This document shows positions 25,467 through 34,516 of a DNA stretch of 35,039 bases, one piece after another. This stretch comes from CAYRFQ01 sp964423615 (GTDB taxonomy: Bacteria; Planctomycetota; Planctomycetia; Gemmatales; Gemmataceae): positions 1 through 35,039 of the forward strand of contig CAYRFQ010000084.1 of assembly GCA_964423615.1 (NCBI GenBank). Reading direction: 5' to 3'. The translations under genes and the position numbers were made by a program. The notes under the pieces were generated by a model that did not search any database, was not told the origin of the DNA, and saw nothing but the letters and a program-made list of their open reading frames with translations. Positions within the stretch are counted from its first letter, which is position 1. Every line of letters begins with the position of its first letter.

Positions 25467-26156
25467 TTAGTTCTGCGACGATGCTTCGTTCGGGTGAAAA
25501 GTCAACACACGACTCTTCACGACTGTTCCACCTCGTTCGATTCGGGCAGGGTTATTTTTTCTCCCGTACACTTTCCATCTTGCTCCAGCTTTGCACCGAA
25601 AATGGGTTCCAATGATCCGCGTCGAGCCAAAGTGTAGGATCATCTTGTCGCCCGAACCAGTGTAGGCTACTGTTTTCCCACTGCGATACGTGAACGAACA
25701 AAGCTGTCTGTCTATGTCGACGACTCTTGCATCCGATTCAACCGTCACGTTCTTACCCTTGGCGACAAGAGATTGGATCTCCGGGAATCGAGCCTTGCCG
25801 GACCTCCTAAACCGAATCGTCATCTGGTCGGCAACGACCTGCGAAGAGATGGTGGTGTTCTCCGAGACGTCGCGCGGTGTCAGACATACCTTCTTGGAGC
25901 CAAGCCACACATCTTCTTTAGGAACTCCCGAGGTGACTCGGAGTATTTCGTTCTGGAAATCCCAATGGGCAAGTCCCCACGTAACGACTCCGAGTGGGCG
26001 TGGCTCTGATGGAGGCTTCTTCGTTGAAATCGATTCGGGTAGATAAGGGTTTTCTGGGAAAAGAGGAACCAAGTGTCCGAACTTACAGTCACCGGAGATG
26101 TGAGTATGGAGATGAACCGCACTCAGGAATTCCACGCCGCCAATTGCCTGGCTCAT
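25467..26156 (-). CDS. Hypothetical protein
   Basis: A 229-residue protein from the ATG at 26156, preferred over the GTG at 26204 because AAAGGTGG precedes it. I do not recognise the family. An early segment is FLSAVHLHTHISGDCKFGHL. The middle has EDVWLGSKKVCLTPRDVSEN and SSQVVADQMTIRFRRSGKAR, and the end has SGDKMILHFGSTRIIGTHFR with several basic residues. It has no clear signal peptide at this start and no membrane segment. It lies downstream of the secreted-protein pseudogene on the same strand with ~73 bp between, and might have been co-transcribed with it. Composition is near that of its neighbours, and the long open frame makes it a likely gene. Confidence 0.5.
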   Translation of the reverse strand: MSQAIGGVEFLSAVHLHTHISGDCKFGHLVPLFPENPYLPESISTKKPPSEPRPLGVVTWGLAHWDFQNEILRVTSGVPKEDVWLGSKKVCLTPRDVSENTTISSQVVADQMTIRFRRSGKARFPEIQSLVAKGKNVTVESDARVVDIDRQLCSFTYRSGKTVAYTGSGDKMILHFGSTRIIGTHFRCKAGARWKVYGRKNNPARIERGGTVVKSRVLTFHPNEASSQN

Positions 26157-26228
26157 GTTTGGACCACCTTTAGAAAGCCAAAGACGCATTCCAAGGGAAG
26201 TCACTGTTGTCGGATGTTCGGTATTTTT

Positions 26229-26766
26229 CTAGTTTGGGAACTTTCCAACATTCTTGGCCCAGGCTTTACGCTTTTTAGGGACGTAGAACACCGGCCCCAC
26301 GGGAATGATCATCTTGAACGCGTCCTTCGAAGTGGCTGTCCCCACGTTGTCAGTGATGATGACATTGTCCTTGAGTTCGATCGATTGCACTGGCTTTGTC
26401 GCCAGATCGCCCATCCCTTGAGGCGGGCTTGGTGAACCGAAACGTGGCATGATCCGCTTGCCAGGTCACGATCACGGCCGGCTGTTGATCTGCGGGCTTG
26501 CGTAGGAATTCGGCCATCGCAAACTTTTGGAAAACGATGGCAGTGTCCTGGAAGGTGATTTGGTCTACCGCGACAAGAAACTGACGGCCAGGTAACCCCA
26601 TGCGCACATTCGCCTGAAGCGTCCACCTGTCTTTTCCGAAGGCTTAGGCGAAAGCTTGGTTCAGGCTTTCTCTAGGGCTCGTCAATGTTTGAGCGAAGCA
26701 TGGAAATCCAAAGAATGGGAGTGTAATGAAGGTCGCCCAGAGTCGCAATGTTTGTATTCGGTCCAT
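26229..26766 (-). pseudogene. Secreted hypothetical protein with an internal stop and a frameshift
   Basis: From the ATG at 26766 the minus strand encodes a signal peptide (LWATFITLPFFGFPCFAQ) and reaches an in-frame TAA at 26644-26646 (codon 41). The same frame then continues open: AFGKDRWTLQANVRMGLPGR, QFLVAVDQITFQDTAIVFQK, VIVTWQADHATFRFTK. Around the GGG at 26425-26427 one extra base shifts the frame; removing it joins TKPPQGMGDLATKP and SIELKDNVIITDNVGTATSK up to the TAG at 26229-26231. Read together, the three parts make a ~178-residue exported protein. The family is not recognised. Two independent lesions make real gene decay more likely than a single sequencing error. Confidence 0.65.
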
Positions 26767-27230
26767 GACGGCGATATCCTTGTTCTGGAAATGGTAAGGT
26801 ATTGGATAAGTTATTAGGCTTCGTCGACAAATTTTGAGTCAAGGGATACGCTGCTGAGCGAACCGTTTACCTGAGGACTCTCCTGGCTGTTAGATGAGAA
26901 CGACTTGGCTTTTACGACTCTGACAACTTCGCAATCATCAAAGTGTTTCGAGATCGAGACTGAGGGGGGTGCTGGGATTCAAAGTTGTCCTAAATGAGAA
27001 AACGTGGCAGTCCATCGAAACGAACTGCCACGCGTCGCAGAGAGCGGCATGGGTTGCATACTTCTCAATCCGAACAACCTTGACACCACCAGTTCACCGT
27101 TACTAACTGTCCCCTGGATGGTAGCAAAGGTTGTTCACCCGTCAGGTCTGTCTCATGAGTGGATAGGCAAAATCTCCTTCAGTCAGCACTCTGATCCAGT
27201 ATCTGAGGCATCGGAAGTAACTTACTCCGA
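26767..27230. other. Intergenic region with strong hairpin
   Basis: About 460 bp without a supported gene; the 86-codon plus-strand frame at 27004 has no RBS and no recognisable sequence. CGTGGCAGT (27003-27011) pairs perfectly with ACTGCCACG (27024-27032) across a 12-nt loop. It could terminate transcription of the peroxidase gene on the minus strand, although no T run follows in that direction. Confidence 0.5.
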
Positions 27231-29585
27231 CTACCGACGAGGTCCCGGTTTACCTAGTCCCTGAAACGGATCTCCATCGAGTTGGTTTTGTGGAGATGGG
27301 TTTGGTTGTGGGGTCAGAGGAGGTTGCGGACCTTGCAGGAACGCAGGTTGCTGGGGTGGAGTTTGCTGTCCTGGCTCTTGCGATCCTGGCGATGGGAGTT
27401 CTTCTTCTTCCGATTGTTGAGGTCCTGTACAATGTTGGTTCTCCGACTCTTCCTGCGGAGGCATGGTCGTCCACGGGTTGTCGTTACCAGCTTGTGATCT
27501 ACCAGGTCCTTGACGGCCTCTCCGGTTTCTATCTCGTCCAGATTGGACAACGTCAACATCGGCATCTGTCTCAGGAGCGATGCGAACGTCATCTTCGCGT
27601 GACGCTTCGATGGTCACTCGTTCGACCTCACTGTAGGTGATTTCGTGACCGTTGACTCCCAGTTCATTGTCTCTCGCCCGGAACGTATCTTCGCCAGAGG
27701 TGCCTCGGACGAAGATGGAGTCTCGACGGTCTCCGGCATCCACCTGGATGCCACTGGGTAGAGAGGCTTGGGCTTGCCGGACGTCGATGGTGATGCGATC
27801 CTCGGAAGAATCTGCTCCAGTGACAATGACCTTCTCGATCTGGTCAAGTGAACCAGAGGCCACCACATCCCGGGAGCGTCGATCGACGATGTCTACTGAA
27901 TCGGCATTCACTACCACAGCGAGATCACTCGATCGAACACCTTCATCGACGCTGTAGTAGAGGACTTCTTCCGTGTAGAACACGTTCGCTTGGAGATTCG
28001 TGATCTCCGTGTTTCTCATGATGACATCAGCCAGGGTAGTGTTCTCGAGCTGATCGAGCATATCTCCCTCGAAGACATTCTGGTACCAATATCGGTCACC
28101 ATCCCGAAGTCGCTCGAATTGATCGACGATGACCGTCTGATTCAGTTCGCCCATGCTGCTGCCTTCCGCGTGATCCTCGGCAAGAGCACCGACCCAGACA
28201 TCGATGTTGTCGACAGTACCGTAGGCCTCTTCGAGCGCAGCTTGGACGTCTAGGTCAGAACTGATCTGGTCGAAACTCGTCACTCGTTCCAGACCAAGTT
28301 GTATTCGAGCATCGTTATAGTTGGGAAGTCCGTGGTCACGTCCTCGTTGGATGTTGAGTGAAGCGAGGTCGAAGCCACCTGCTCCTGGAGGCCCAAACAA
28401 GAAGTTTCGTACGTCATCGACGATCTGGTTATCGATCTCCTGAGCTTGCTGGGAAGCGAGACCCTTCAACAACGAACCGATTCCGTTCTCCTCGATGGCC
28501 GCAGGATTGAAGAAGGCATCTTGCAAATCCAGGTTCCCTGCATCGATGACATTTCCGTCGTTGTCGAGTCGAAGCAATTCGGTGGACAGCATACTGTGTC
28601 CAAATCGGTACGAAGCCGTTGAAAAAATGTTGGCGATGCCAGGATCGACGATGGGATCGTATCCTTCGTAGTCGCTAAGAGCCTCTGGACCCAGAAGGGC
28701 TGGCAGAAATTCGTTGTAGGTGATCGACTGGATTTCGGCGATAACGATGGCACGAGTAGCCTGGTAGATCTCTTCGTCAGACCAGTCAGGGTTTTCCTCT
28801 GCGATTTGGTCAGCCCACCAGTTGTGTTCCCGAACCCAGAGTGTGTGCATGGCTATCAAACCAGCTTGTTCGTTGGCACGGACATCACCTGCCAGGAAGA
28901 GAGAGTCACTTGTCCCACCTGCATTTTCAAGTCCTGCTTCGTTGTAGGGTAGTAATTCCCCGTCACTCGTCTTGAGTTTTCCACCTTCAAAGGTTCGTAG
29001 TTCATCAGCTCGTTCCTCGTCTGAACCATAGATCATGGACCCGTCGATGAAAGCCGTAATCTCGTTGATCTGCTCTCGTGGGTAGACCTCATCGGTGCCG
29101 GTAGTCTGGTCATATATTGAGCGACTGAAACTGATTTCTTGCGTCCCTGAGTTGCCGGGGTCGAAGTCGGGATCACCCATAGGGACCGCGATATTTGCTG
29201 GTTCGGCCGGATCTGCTCCTTCAGTCAAGTCGAGGTCATGATCGATGAACTGCCCCCACTGCCACAGGATATCCGAAAGATACCGATCGTTTAACATCGA
29301 CTCTTCCTGAGCTGCAAGGAGGTTACTGATTTCCCGGGCGCTGGGGCGGTCTTCGCCTGCAAGGGTCGAAACTCCGTCTCCATAGTCGGAGTCCACGAGT
29401 CGGATGAGTTGGGTGTCGGTACTTCCCCACTCCGGGTTCGCGAGGTTGTTCCCGGTCCCATCGATCGACTGCGGATCAGTGAGAACCGATTTGGGAATGG
29501 CAAGAATCTGATGGTTTGTTGACGGAACGACTCGATCTTCGAGATGTTCGAGGTGAATGAGTGTTCGGGTCTTTGCCTTTTTCAT
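27231..29585 (-). CDS. Animal-type heme peroxidase (peroxinectin/myeloperoxidase-like), exported
   Basis: A 784-residue protein; AAAGGGGA lies before the ATG. Its N-terminus, LIHLEHLEDRVVPSTN, is the planctomycetal LExLExR export-type signature also present in the gene at 12761. The catalytic domain (about 50-480) has the distal motif WGQFIDHDLDLT with D115/H116, the GDVRANEQ segment with R237 and E240 leading into MHTLWVREHN, and the proximal heme ligand H331 in SYRFGHSML. These correspond to MPO D94/H95, R239/E242 and H336, so heme could be linked by esters; the MPO Met243 position is Gln. After about residue 560 come beta-rich repeats, then an ~90-residue tail of Pro and Gln. It would use H2O2 to oxidise halides or phenolics outside the cell. 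Confidence 0.93.
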   Translation of the reverse strand: MKKAKTRTLIHLEHLEDRVVPSTNHQILAIPKSVLTDPQSIDGTGNNLANPEWGSTDTQLIRLVDSDYGDGVSTLAGEDRPSAREISNLLAAQEESMLNDRYLSDILWQWGQFIDHDLDLTEGADPAEPANIAVPMGDPDFDPGNSGTQEISFSRSIYDQTTGTDEVYPREQINEITAFIDGSMIYGSDEERADELRTFEGGKLKTSDGELLPYNEAGLENAGGTSDSLFLAGDVRANEQAGLIAMHTLWVREHNWWADQIAEENPDWSDEEIYQATRAIVIAEIQSITYNEFLPALLGPEALSDYEGYDPIVDPGIANIFSTASYRFGHSMLSTELLRLDNDGNVIDAGNLDLQDAFFNPAAIEENGIGSLLKGLASQQAQEIDNQIVDDVRNFLFGPPGAGGFDLASLNIQRGRDHGLPNYNDARIQLGLERVTSFDQISSDLDVQAALEEAYGTVDNIDVWVGALAEDHAEGSSMGELNQTVIVDQFERLRDGDRYWYQNVFEGDMLDQLENTTLADVIMRNTEITNLQANVFYTEEVLYYSVDEGVRSSDLAVVVNADSVDIVDRRSRDVVASGSLDQIEKVIVTGADSSEDRITIDVRQAQASLPSGIQVDAGDRRDSIFVRGTSGEDTFRARDNELGVNGHEITYSEVERVTIEASREDDVRIAPETDADVDVVQSGRDRNRRGRQGPGRSQAGNDNPWTTMPPQEESENQHCTGPQQSEEEELPSPGSQEPGQQTPPQQPAFLQGPQPPLTPQPNPSPQNQLDGDPFQGLGKPGPRR

Positions 29586-30158
29586 AGTACTAAATCCCCT
29601 TTTTGAGACCTTATTAAAAGAATAGAGGCACGAGTAGAGATCTCAGCTACCCGCTGCCGGAGAGCAAAGTGAACGGTGGTTTCCAGTTGAAGATTCGTGG
29701 TCAGATTTGTAAGTCGTTGTGAACAATCAATGCGGTAGGTCGCGACGGTGAAATGAGTCTGTCGCTCGTGTCATGTCTCTCTCACTCCCACCAAATGACA
29801 GTTGCAAAATTGATCGTGACCAGACATCGCCGTTTGTGCCGACGATTTGAGTTGCGTCTGGAGGGGTAAACGGAGGCCTTTTCGCTTTTTCTACAGAGCT
29901 GTGGAGTTTTTTTTCAGATTTCGTTCCTTTCTATAGAACGCCAATGGAAGGCCTGCGCACCGATGGCATGAATTGGTGCTGACCACCGTAATTTGCGTCC
30001 GTTGGTTCTGGTTTTCCAGCAAAAGACCGTGGTTGAGGGTATGCAAGAGCGTGACAAATTGAGATGAGTTGAGCAGCTTGGGGTCCTGCTGCGCGATCTT
30101 GCCCGTACAATGCACCAGGAACATGCTCCGAGCCTCCACCGAACCACGGAACGCCATC
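29586..30158. other. Divergent intergenic region of about 570 bp
   Basis: It separates the divergent peroxidase and kinase genes and must hold both promoters, but no convincing -35/-10 pair was picked out. A CTTTTTCTAC...TTTTTTTTCAG T-rich stretch lies at about 29881-29916. Frames on the minus strand here continue as the antisense of the kinase gene and are not supported. Confidence 0.5.
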
Positions 30159-33100
30159 ATGCAAAGAGAAGTCGAACAACGCGATCCTATCGATGTGTTA
30201 GCCGGTGAATTCACGCACCGATTGCGACAGGGAAAAAATCCATCGATTGCCGAATACCAACGGCAGCATCCGGAATTGGCCGCCCAGATTGGTGAACTCT
30301 TCCCGACGATCGCGATGCTCGAGGAGATGAAACGCAAGAAGGAGCAACCAGCCCAACCCGAAATCCCTCTCCTTGGTTCAGCACGACCGGAGCGCCTTGG
30401 AGACTTGCAAATCTTGAGAGAGATAGGTCGTGGGGGGATGGGAATTGTTTACGAAGCCAAGCAACTTTCCCTCGGGCGACATGTGGCTGTCAAAGTGTTG
30501 CCTCCCCAAACCGTGAAAGACACGCAACATCTGAGGCGATTCCAGCAGGAGGCGAGGACTGTTGCGACGTTGCACCATAACAACATCGTCCCGGTGTTTG
30601 GTGTCGGTGAGCACCAAGGCACGCACTACATCGTGATGCAGCTCATACGTGGCGTTGGTCTCGATGAGGTATTCTCAGAGCTGCGAAAACTGTCAGGGAA
30701 GTCAGAGAATCACAGTACCAACTCCTCCGTCCGAGGGGCATTTGTGTCGACCATCGCCCAAGGGTTACTCGAAGGCTCTCTTGATCGGAATGGTTTGCAA
30801 CTCGGACAGAAGAATACCACCGAACAAATCGGAAGACGCATCAGCAGAGGAGTCCAAACGCGAATTATCGGTAACCCACAACAGATTAATCGATCGGACT
30901 CACAACGGACTGAACCTATCACCGCAGGCTCACGTCGCCAAGCAACGCCACCCGGTGACGACCAGCAGACGTTGGAAGTTATCCCTCGTGGGGTAGGTGA
31001 CCTTGGTGTCGAAGTGGACGTTGTTTCCGCACCCTTACGGCCTCAACGATCACTCCGAGACATTCAGGATCGCAGTTGCTACTGGAGGAACGTAGCTCGA
31101 ATTGGAATGCAGGTGGCCGAGGCCCTCGACTATGCTCATCGACATCAAGTTCTCCACCGGGATATCAAGCCGGGGAACCTACTCATCGACGGAAAGGGAG
31201 AAGTGTGGGTAGCGGACTTTGGAGTCGCGAAGTCACTCACGGCTGATGATTTGAGTCAAACGGGGGAGGTCGTGGGGACACTTCGATACATGTCCCCGGA
31301 GCAACTCAACGGGAAGGTGCAGTCCAAAAGTGACGTGTATAGTTTGGGGGTGACCCTCTACGAACTGTTGACTCTTGAGAATGCTTATGAAGGACAGAAT
31401 CAGAGTGACCTGGTCCAACGTATCTTGACGAACGATTTGCCACCTCCACGTCAAAGAGATCGGGCAATCCCTCGTGACCTAGAGACAATCGTCCTCAAGG
31501 CTTGTGCTCGAGAACCGTCTCAGCGGTATGACACTGCTGGGGACCTCGCAGCAGACCTCAAACGTTATCTCGAAGACCGCCCCATTCTGGCAAGACGAAT
31601 CACCGTCCTCGAAAGTGCCCTTCGTTGGACTCGACGCAACCCTGTCGTCGCTGGATTGACTGGGATGATCTTCGTCCTCCTCACGGTCATAGCGGTGGTG
31701 TCCTCGATTGCCTACGCTCAGACGACAAACGCACTCGAAAAGGAACGCGAGGAACGTTTCAAAACCGAGAAGGTCTTACGAATTGCCCTCGAAGCATTCG
31801 ACGAGGTGTACCAACGATCGACTCCTCGTGACCTGATGGATGGTCCACAGTTCACTGTCACCGGTGTCGACGGCCAACTGGTCAGTGTCGGTTCCCAGCC
31901 TGTCCCTTCGGAACAGTCGGCTGCCTTGCTCGAAGAACTGCTCAAGTTCTATGACGAACTCGCGATTATCCAAACAAACAACGTTGTGCTGCGCGAACAC
32001 AGCGCTCGAGCCAGTTTTCGAATTGGCCACATCTATCGAAGTTTGGGCCAGTCAGAGAAGGCACTCCTGGCGTACGCGACTGCGCTTTCGAAATATGACA
32101 AGCTAAGTAGTGGGCTTTGGGCGACTGGAAACTATGCGAAGACGATGATCCGTTTGTTCGCTGCTCGTGCGACCGTGTACCAGTCTCGTGGGGAGAAAGC
32201 TGAAGCAGCCACTGAGTTCCAGAGTGCCCTCACATTGGTGAACAACAGGAGCTTTCTACTTTCTCGCAGGGACATCGCTTACGAAAAGGCCAGGGTCTAT
32301 TATCTCATGGGTCGGAGGTCCGCCCAACGTCCCGATCTCCCTCCACCGGGGCCACAGAAGAGGGATCGGAAACATGGTCCCTTCGGCCGACATGAACCCC
32401 ATCATTGGAAAGGTCCAGGCCGGAAAGGAAAAGGAGGTAAAGGTCCATCGAGAGGTCCCCTTGAGATACTACTACCCAGCTTGTTTGGTGCTCCTTCTCC
32501 GAAACTTCCTCCCCAGGAACGTGAGCAGCTCGTAGACCAAACGAAAGACTTGCAACGAGCTGTGACATTATTAAATGGTGTACTCAAGAGGAATTCCGAC
32601 GACCGCGAGTGTCGGTACCTGCTGGGGCTGTGCTACCAAGAGCTGGCTGGCGTCCAACGTCTCTTGCACAACCATCGGGATGCGAATAACGAACTGAACC
32701 GTTCCATTGACATCCTTGAAAAATTGACTCGTGATCACAAACAGGTCAATGAGTATCGGTATGCTCTCAGTCAGAGCTATGTCATGGTGGACGTGGGACC
32801 GCCTCCGCATCAAAGAGGATCACTCACTATTCGGGCAAGACAGTCCTTCGAGAAAGCACTGGGGATTCTAGACCAACTTTCCGCTGACAACCCGGGACAC
32901 CCCGACTACGTCGTGTCTCAAGTTCAAGCTTACCGACGACTCGGTGATCTGCTCTGTCAGTTTGATGAAGAGGGAACGTCGAAAGAAAGTGAGAAACGAG
33001 CGAAGAGCTACTTGGTCAAAGCAGTCAACTTGCAGAAGGAACTTGTGAGGAGGTACCCCAAGGTGACGTCCTACAAACTTGGCTTGGTCATGGCTGAGCT

Positions 33101-33347
33101 GTCTCTCGCCAAGTTGTTGTTGAAGACGCGCCGGGGACGCGAGGCCAAGCCAGTATTGGAAGACTCCGTGAAGTTGGTTCAAGAACTCCAACGGACGAAC
33201 CCTGACGCAGACTACCTCCAAAAGATGCTTGACCTCAGCCAGGATGCTCTGGATAAGTTGGATTGGTTCCCACCTCCACCTCCACCACGTGATCGTGATG
33301 ACAGACGCCCAGGCAAGGGAAGAGGAGGGCCGCGAAAAGGACGTTAG
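30159..33347 (+). CDS. Membrane Ser/Thr protein kinase with large insertion and TPR-like C-terminal region
   Basis: A 1062-residue protein if it starts at the ATG at 30159; ATG at 30123 is an alternative and neither RBS is strong. The N-terminus (VLAGEFTHRLRQGKNPSIAE) resembles the pre-kinase region of planctomycetal kinases. Kinase motifs are clear: GRGGMGIVYEA loop (~88), AVKVLP Lys, HRDIKPGNLLID catalytic loop (~331), ADFGVAK (~353) and MSPEQ (~377). Between the hinge (VMQLIRGVGLDEVF) and the next helix is a ~125-residue Ser/Gln-rich insertion. A membrane helix (GMIFVLLTVIAVVSSIAYA, ~500-520) follows. The outer part has TPR-like helices (HSARASFRIGHIYRSLGQSE, CRYLLGLCYQELAGV) interrupted by a Pro/Gly/Lys-rich insert near 730-790, and a basic Pro-rich tail. 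The kinase should sense an outside signal; targets are unknown. Confidence 0.92.
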   Translation: MQREVEQRDPIDVLAGEFTHRLRQGKNPSIAEYQRQHPELAAQIGELFPTIAMLEEMKRKKEQPAQPEIPLLGSARPERLGDLQILREIGRGGMGIVYEAKQLSLGRHVAVKVLPPQTVKDTQHLRRFQQEARTVATLHHNNIVPVFGVGEHQGTHYIVMQLIRGVGLDEVFSELRKLSGKSENHSTNSSVRGAFVSTIAQGLLEGSLDRNGLQLGQKNTTEQIGRRISRGVQTRIIGNPQQINRSDSQRTEPITAGSRRQATPPGDDQQTLEVIPRGVGDLGVEVDVVSAPLRPQRSLRDIQDRSCYWRNVARIGMQVAEALDYAHRHQVLHRDIKPGNLLIDGKGEVWVADFGVAKSLTADDLSQTGEVVGTLRYMSPEQLNGKVQSKSDVYSLGVTLYELLTLENAYEGQNQSDLVQRILTNDLPPPRQRDRAIPRDLETIVLKACAREPSQRYDTAGDLAADLKRYLEDRPILARRITVLESALRWTRRNPVVAGLTGMIFVLLTVIAVVSSIAYAQTTNALEKEREERFKTEKVLRIALEAFDEVYQRSTPRDLMDGPQFTVTGVDGQLVSVGSQPVPSEQSAALLEELLKFYDELAIIQTNNVVLREHSARASFRIGHIYRSLGQSEKALLAYATALSKYDKLSSGLWATGNYAKTMIRLFAARATVYQSRGEKAEAATEFQSALTLVNNRSFLLSRRDIAYEKARVYYLMGRRSAQRPDLPPPGPQKRDRKHGPFGRHEPHHWKGPGRKGKGGKGPSRGPLEILLPSLFGAPSPKLPPQEREQLVDQTKDLQRAVTLLNGVLKRNSDDRECRYLLGLCYQELAGVQRLLHNHRDANNELNRSIDILEKLTRDHKQVNEYRYALSQSYVMVDVGPPPHQRGSLTIRARQSFEKALGILDQLSADNPGHPDYVVSQVQAYRRLGDLLCQFDEEGTSKESEKRAKSYLVKAVNLQKELVRRYPKVTSYKLGLVMAELSLAKLLLKTRRGREAKPVLEDSVKLVQELQRTNPDADYLQKMLDLSQDALDKLDWFPPPPPPRDRDDRRPGKGRGGPRKGR

Positions 33348-33424
33348 AAACAGGTAACAAAAACAGAAGGTGTCCATCCTCCCGTTTGCGGACGATGCCA
33401 ATCACCGAATCTGAAACAGAATAC

Positions 33425-34516
33425 TCAGTCCTTTGCGAGGAACTTTTCGACAGCCTCTGCGAATGTCTTTGGGCAATCATCAAAGACGAAGTGCCCAGCT
33501 CGTCGAGAGTCCTGCTCTCGCTCAAGCAAGACGAATTCGGATTCACGAATGGGAGAATACGTTCGAGAGCCTGGGAGGGACATTTTGTCATCTTTTCCGT
33601 GAATGATAAGCGTTGGGGCAGTAACTTCCTTGAGTGCAGAGGTGTAATTAGGAGCTCTACCACCGCTGAAATACATAGCAAACACAGCCCATCCTCCGCT
33701 CTTTGGTCCTGTTGGAATGTCGGAGTCTTCGTAACCCATCGCCTCTAACACGTATTTTCCGACGCGTTGATGAACGTCGATGAGTTCCTCGTCGGATTTC
33801 GAAAAGATGGTTTGGAAATCAAAGTATTCCTTGATCACAGCGTCGAATTGACCTCGCTTGTCTTCGGTTAGTTTGGCCCGAGCTTGTTGAAAGATGTTTC
33901 GCTCGTCGTTGGGAGCCGTCAAAACACCAGCGGGAGCAACCAGGATTAGCTTGTCCACACGGTCTGGAAATTCGGCTGTGTATAGAGTCGCAAGGAATCC
34001 CCCGTAGGAGTGTCCGATGATGGTGAGCTTCTCCTGATCGAGGATCTGACGAATCCGTTCGATGTCGGCGATCTGCGCGCCAAGCCCGAGCGTCTTATCT
34101 AACTTTTTCATGTTCTGGTAGAAGTTGGTGCCTTCGAACTTATCCAATGGGCGGGTCGAAGCCCCACAACCTCGCTGGTGGTAGTAATAAAAATGGAATC
34201 GGTCTTGAAGACTTTCGAGGCCTTTCCAGGGTTTGCCATACGGCACACCGGGGCCTCCATGGACAATCAGAACAGGGCGGCCTGTGCCGTACGACTCGAA
34301 ACTTAAACGGATGTCGGACTCGACTTGCCAGTGCGAAGGATCGGTTTGTTTCGGCGGCTTGAGTGGGCCTCGGAGATTTTTCCGTGCTCGCACGTCTCCG
34401 ATCGTGTAAAGAGGTTGACTCATCATCCAGTTGAGATACCAGTATCCGCCGATCACCAGTATGACGAGCCCACCGATGGTAATCAGAATCCATTTCACTG
34501 TTCGTTTTTTGTTCAT
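33425..34516 (-). CDS. Membrane-anchored alpha/beta hydrolase, proline iminopeptidase-like (S33)
   Basis: A 363-residue protein from the ATG at 34516, chosen because it gives a signal anchor (KWILITIGGLVILVIGGYWY) with AGAGAG upstream. The periplasmic domain has the oxyanion motif HGGPG (VLIVHGGPGVPYG), the post-strand motif YYYHQRGCGASTRP, the nucleophile elbow IIGHSYGGFLATL with an intact Ser, the acid Asp in IIHGKDDKM and the His in RRAGHFVFDD. HGGPG followed by an R-G-x-G-x-S segment is characteristic of prolyl iminopeptidase-type S33 peptidases. It may release N-terminal residues from peptides or act on other amides or esters. All triad residues are present, in contrast to the hydrolase-like gene at 22576. 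It converges on the kinase gene, 77 bp between the stops. Confidence 0.9.
   Translation of the reverse strand: MNKKRTVKWILITIGGLVILVIGGYWYLNWMMSQPLYTIGDVRARKNLRGPLKPPKQTDPSHWQVESDIRLSFESYGTGRPVLIVHGGPGVPYGKPWKGLESLQDRFHFYYYHQRGCGASTRPLDKFEGTNFYQNMKKLDKTLGLGAQIADIERIRQILDQEKLTIIGHSYGGFLATLYTAEFPDRVDKLILVAPAGVLTAPNDERNIFQQARAKLTEDKRGQFDAVIKEYFDFQTIFSKSDEELIDVHQRVGKYVLEAMGYEDSDIPTGPKSGGWAVFAMYFSGGRAPNYTSALKEVTAPTLIIHGKDDKMSLPGSRTYSPIRESEFVLLEREQDSRRAGHFVFDDCPKTFAEAVEKFLAKD

Noticed and set aside
27004..27264. 86-codon plus-strand frame starting inside a hairpin
   Set aside because: It starts within the inverted repeat, lacks an RBS, and runs into the antisense of the peroxidase C-terminus.
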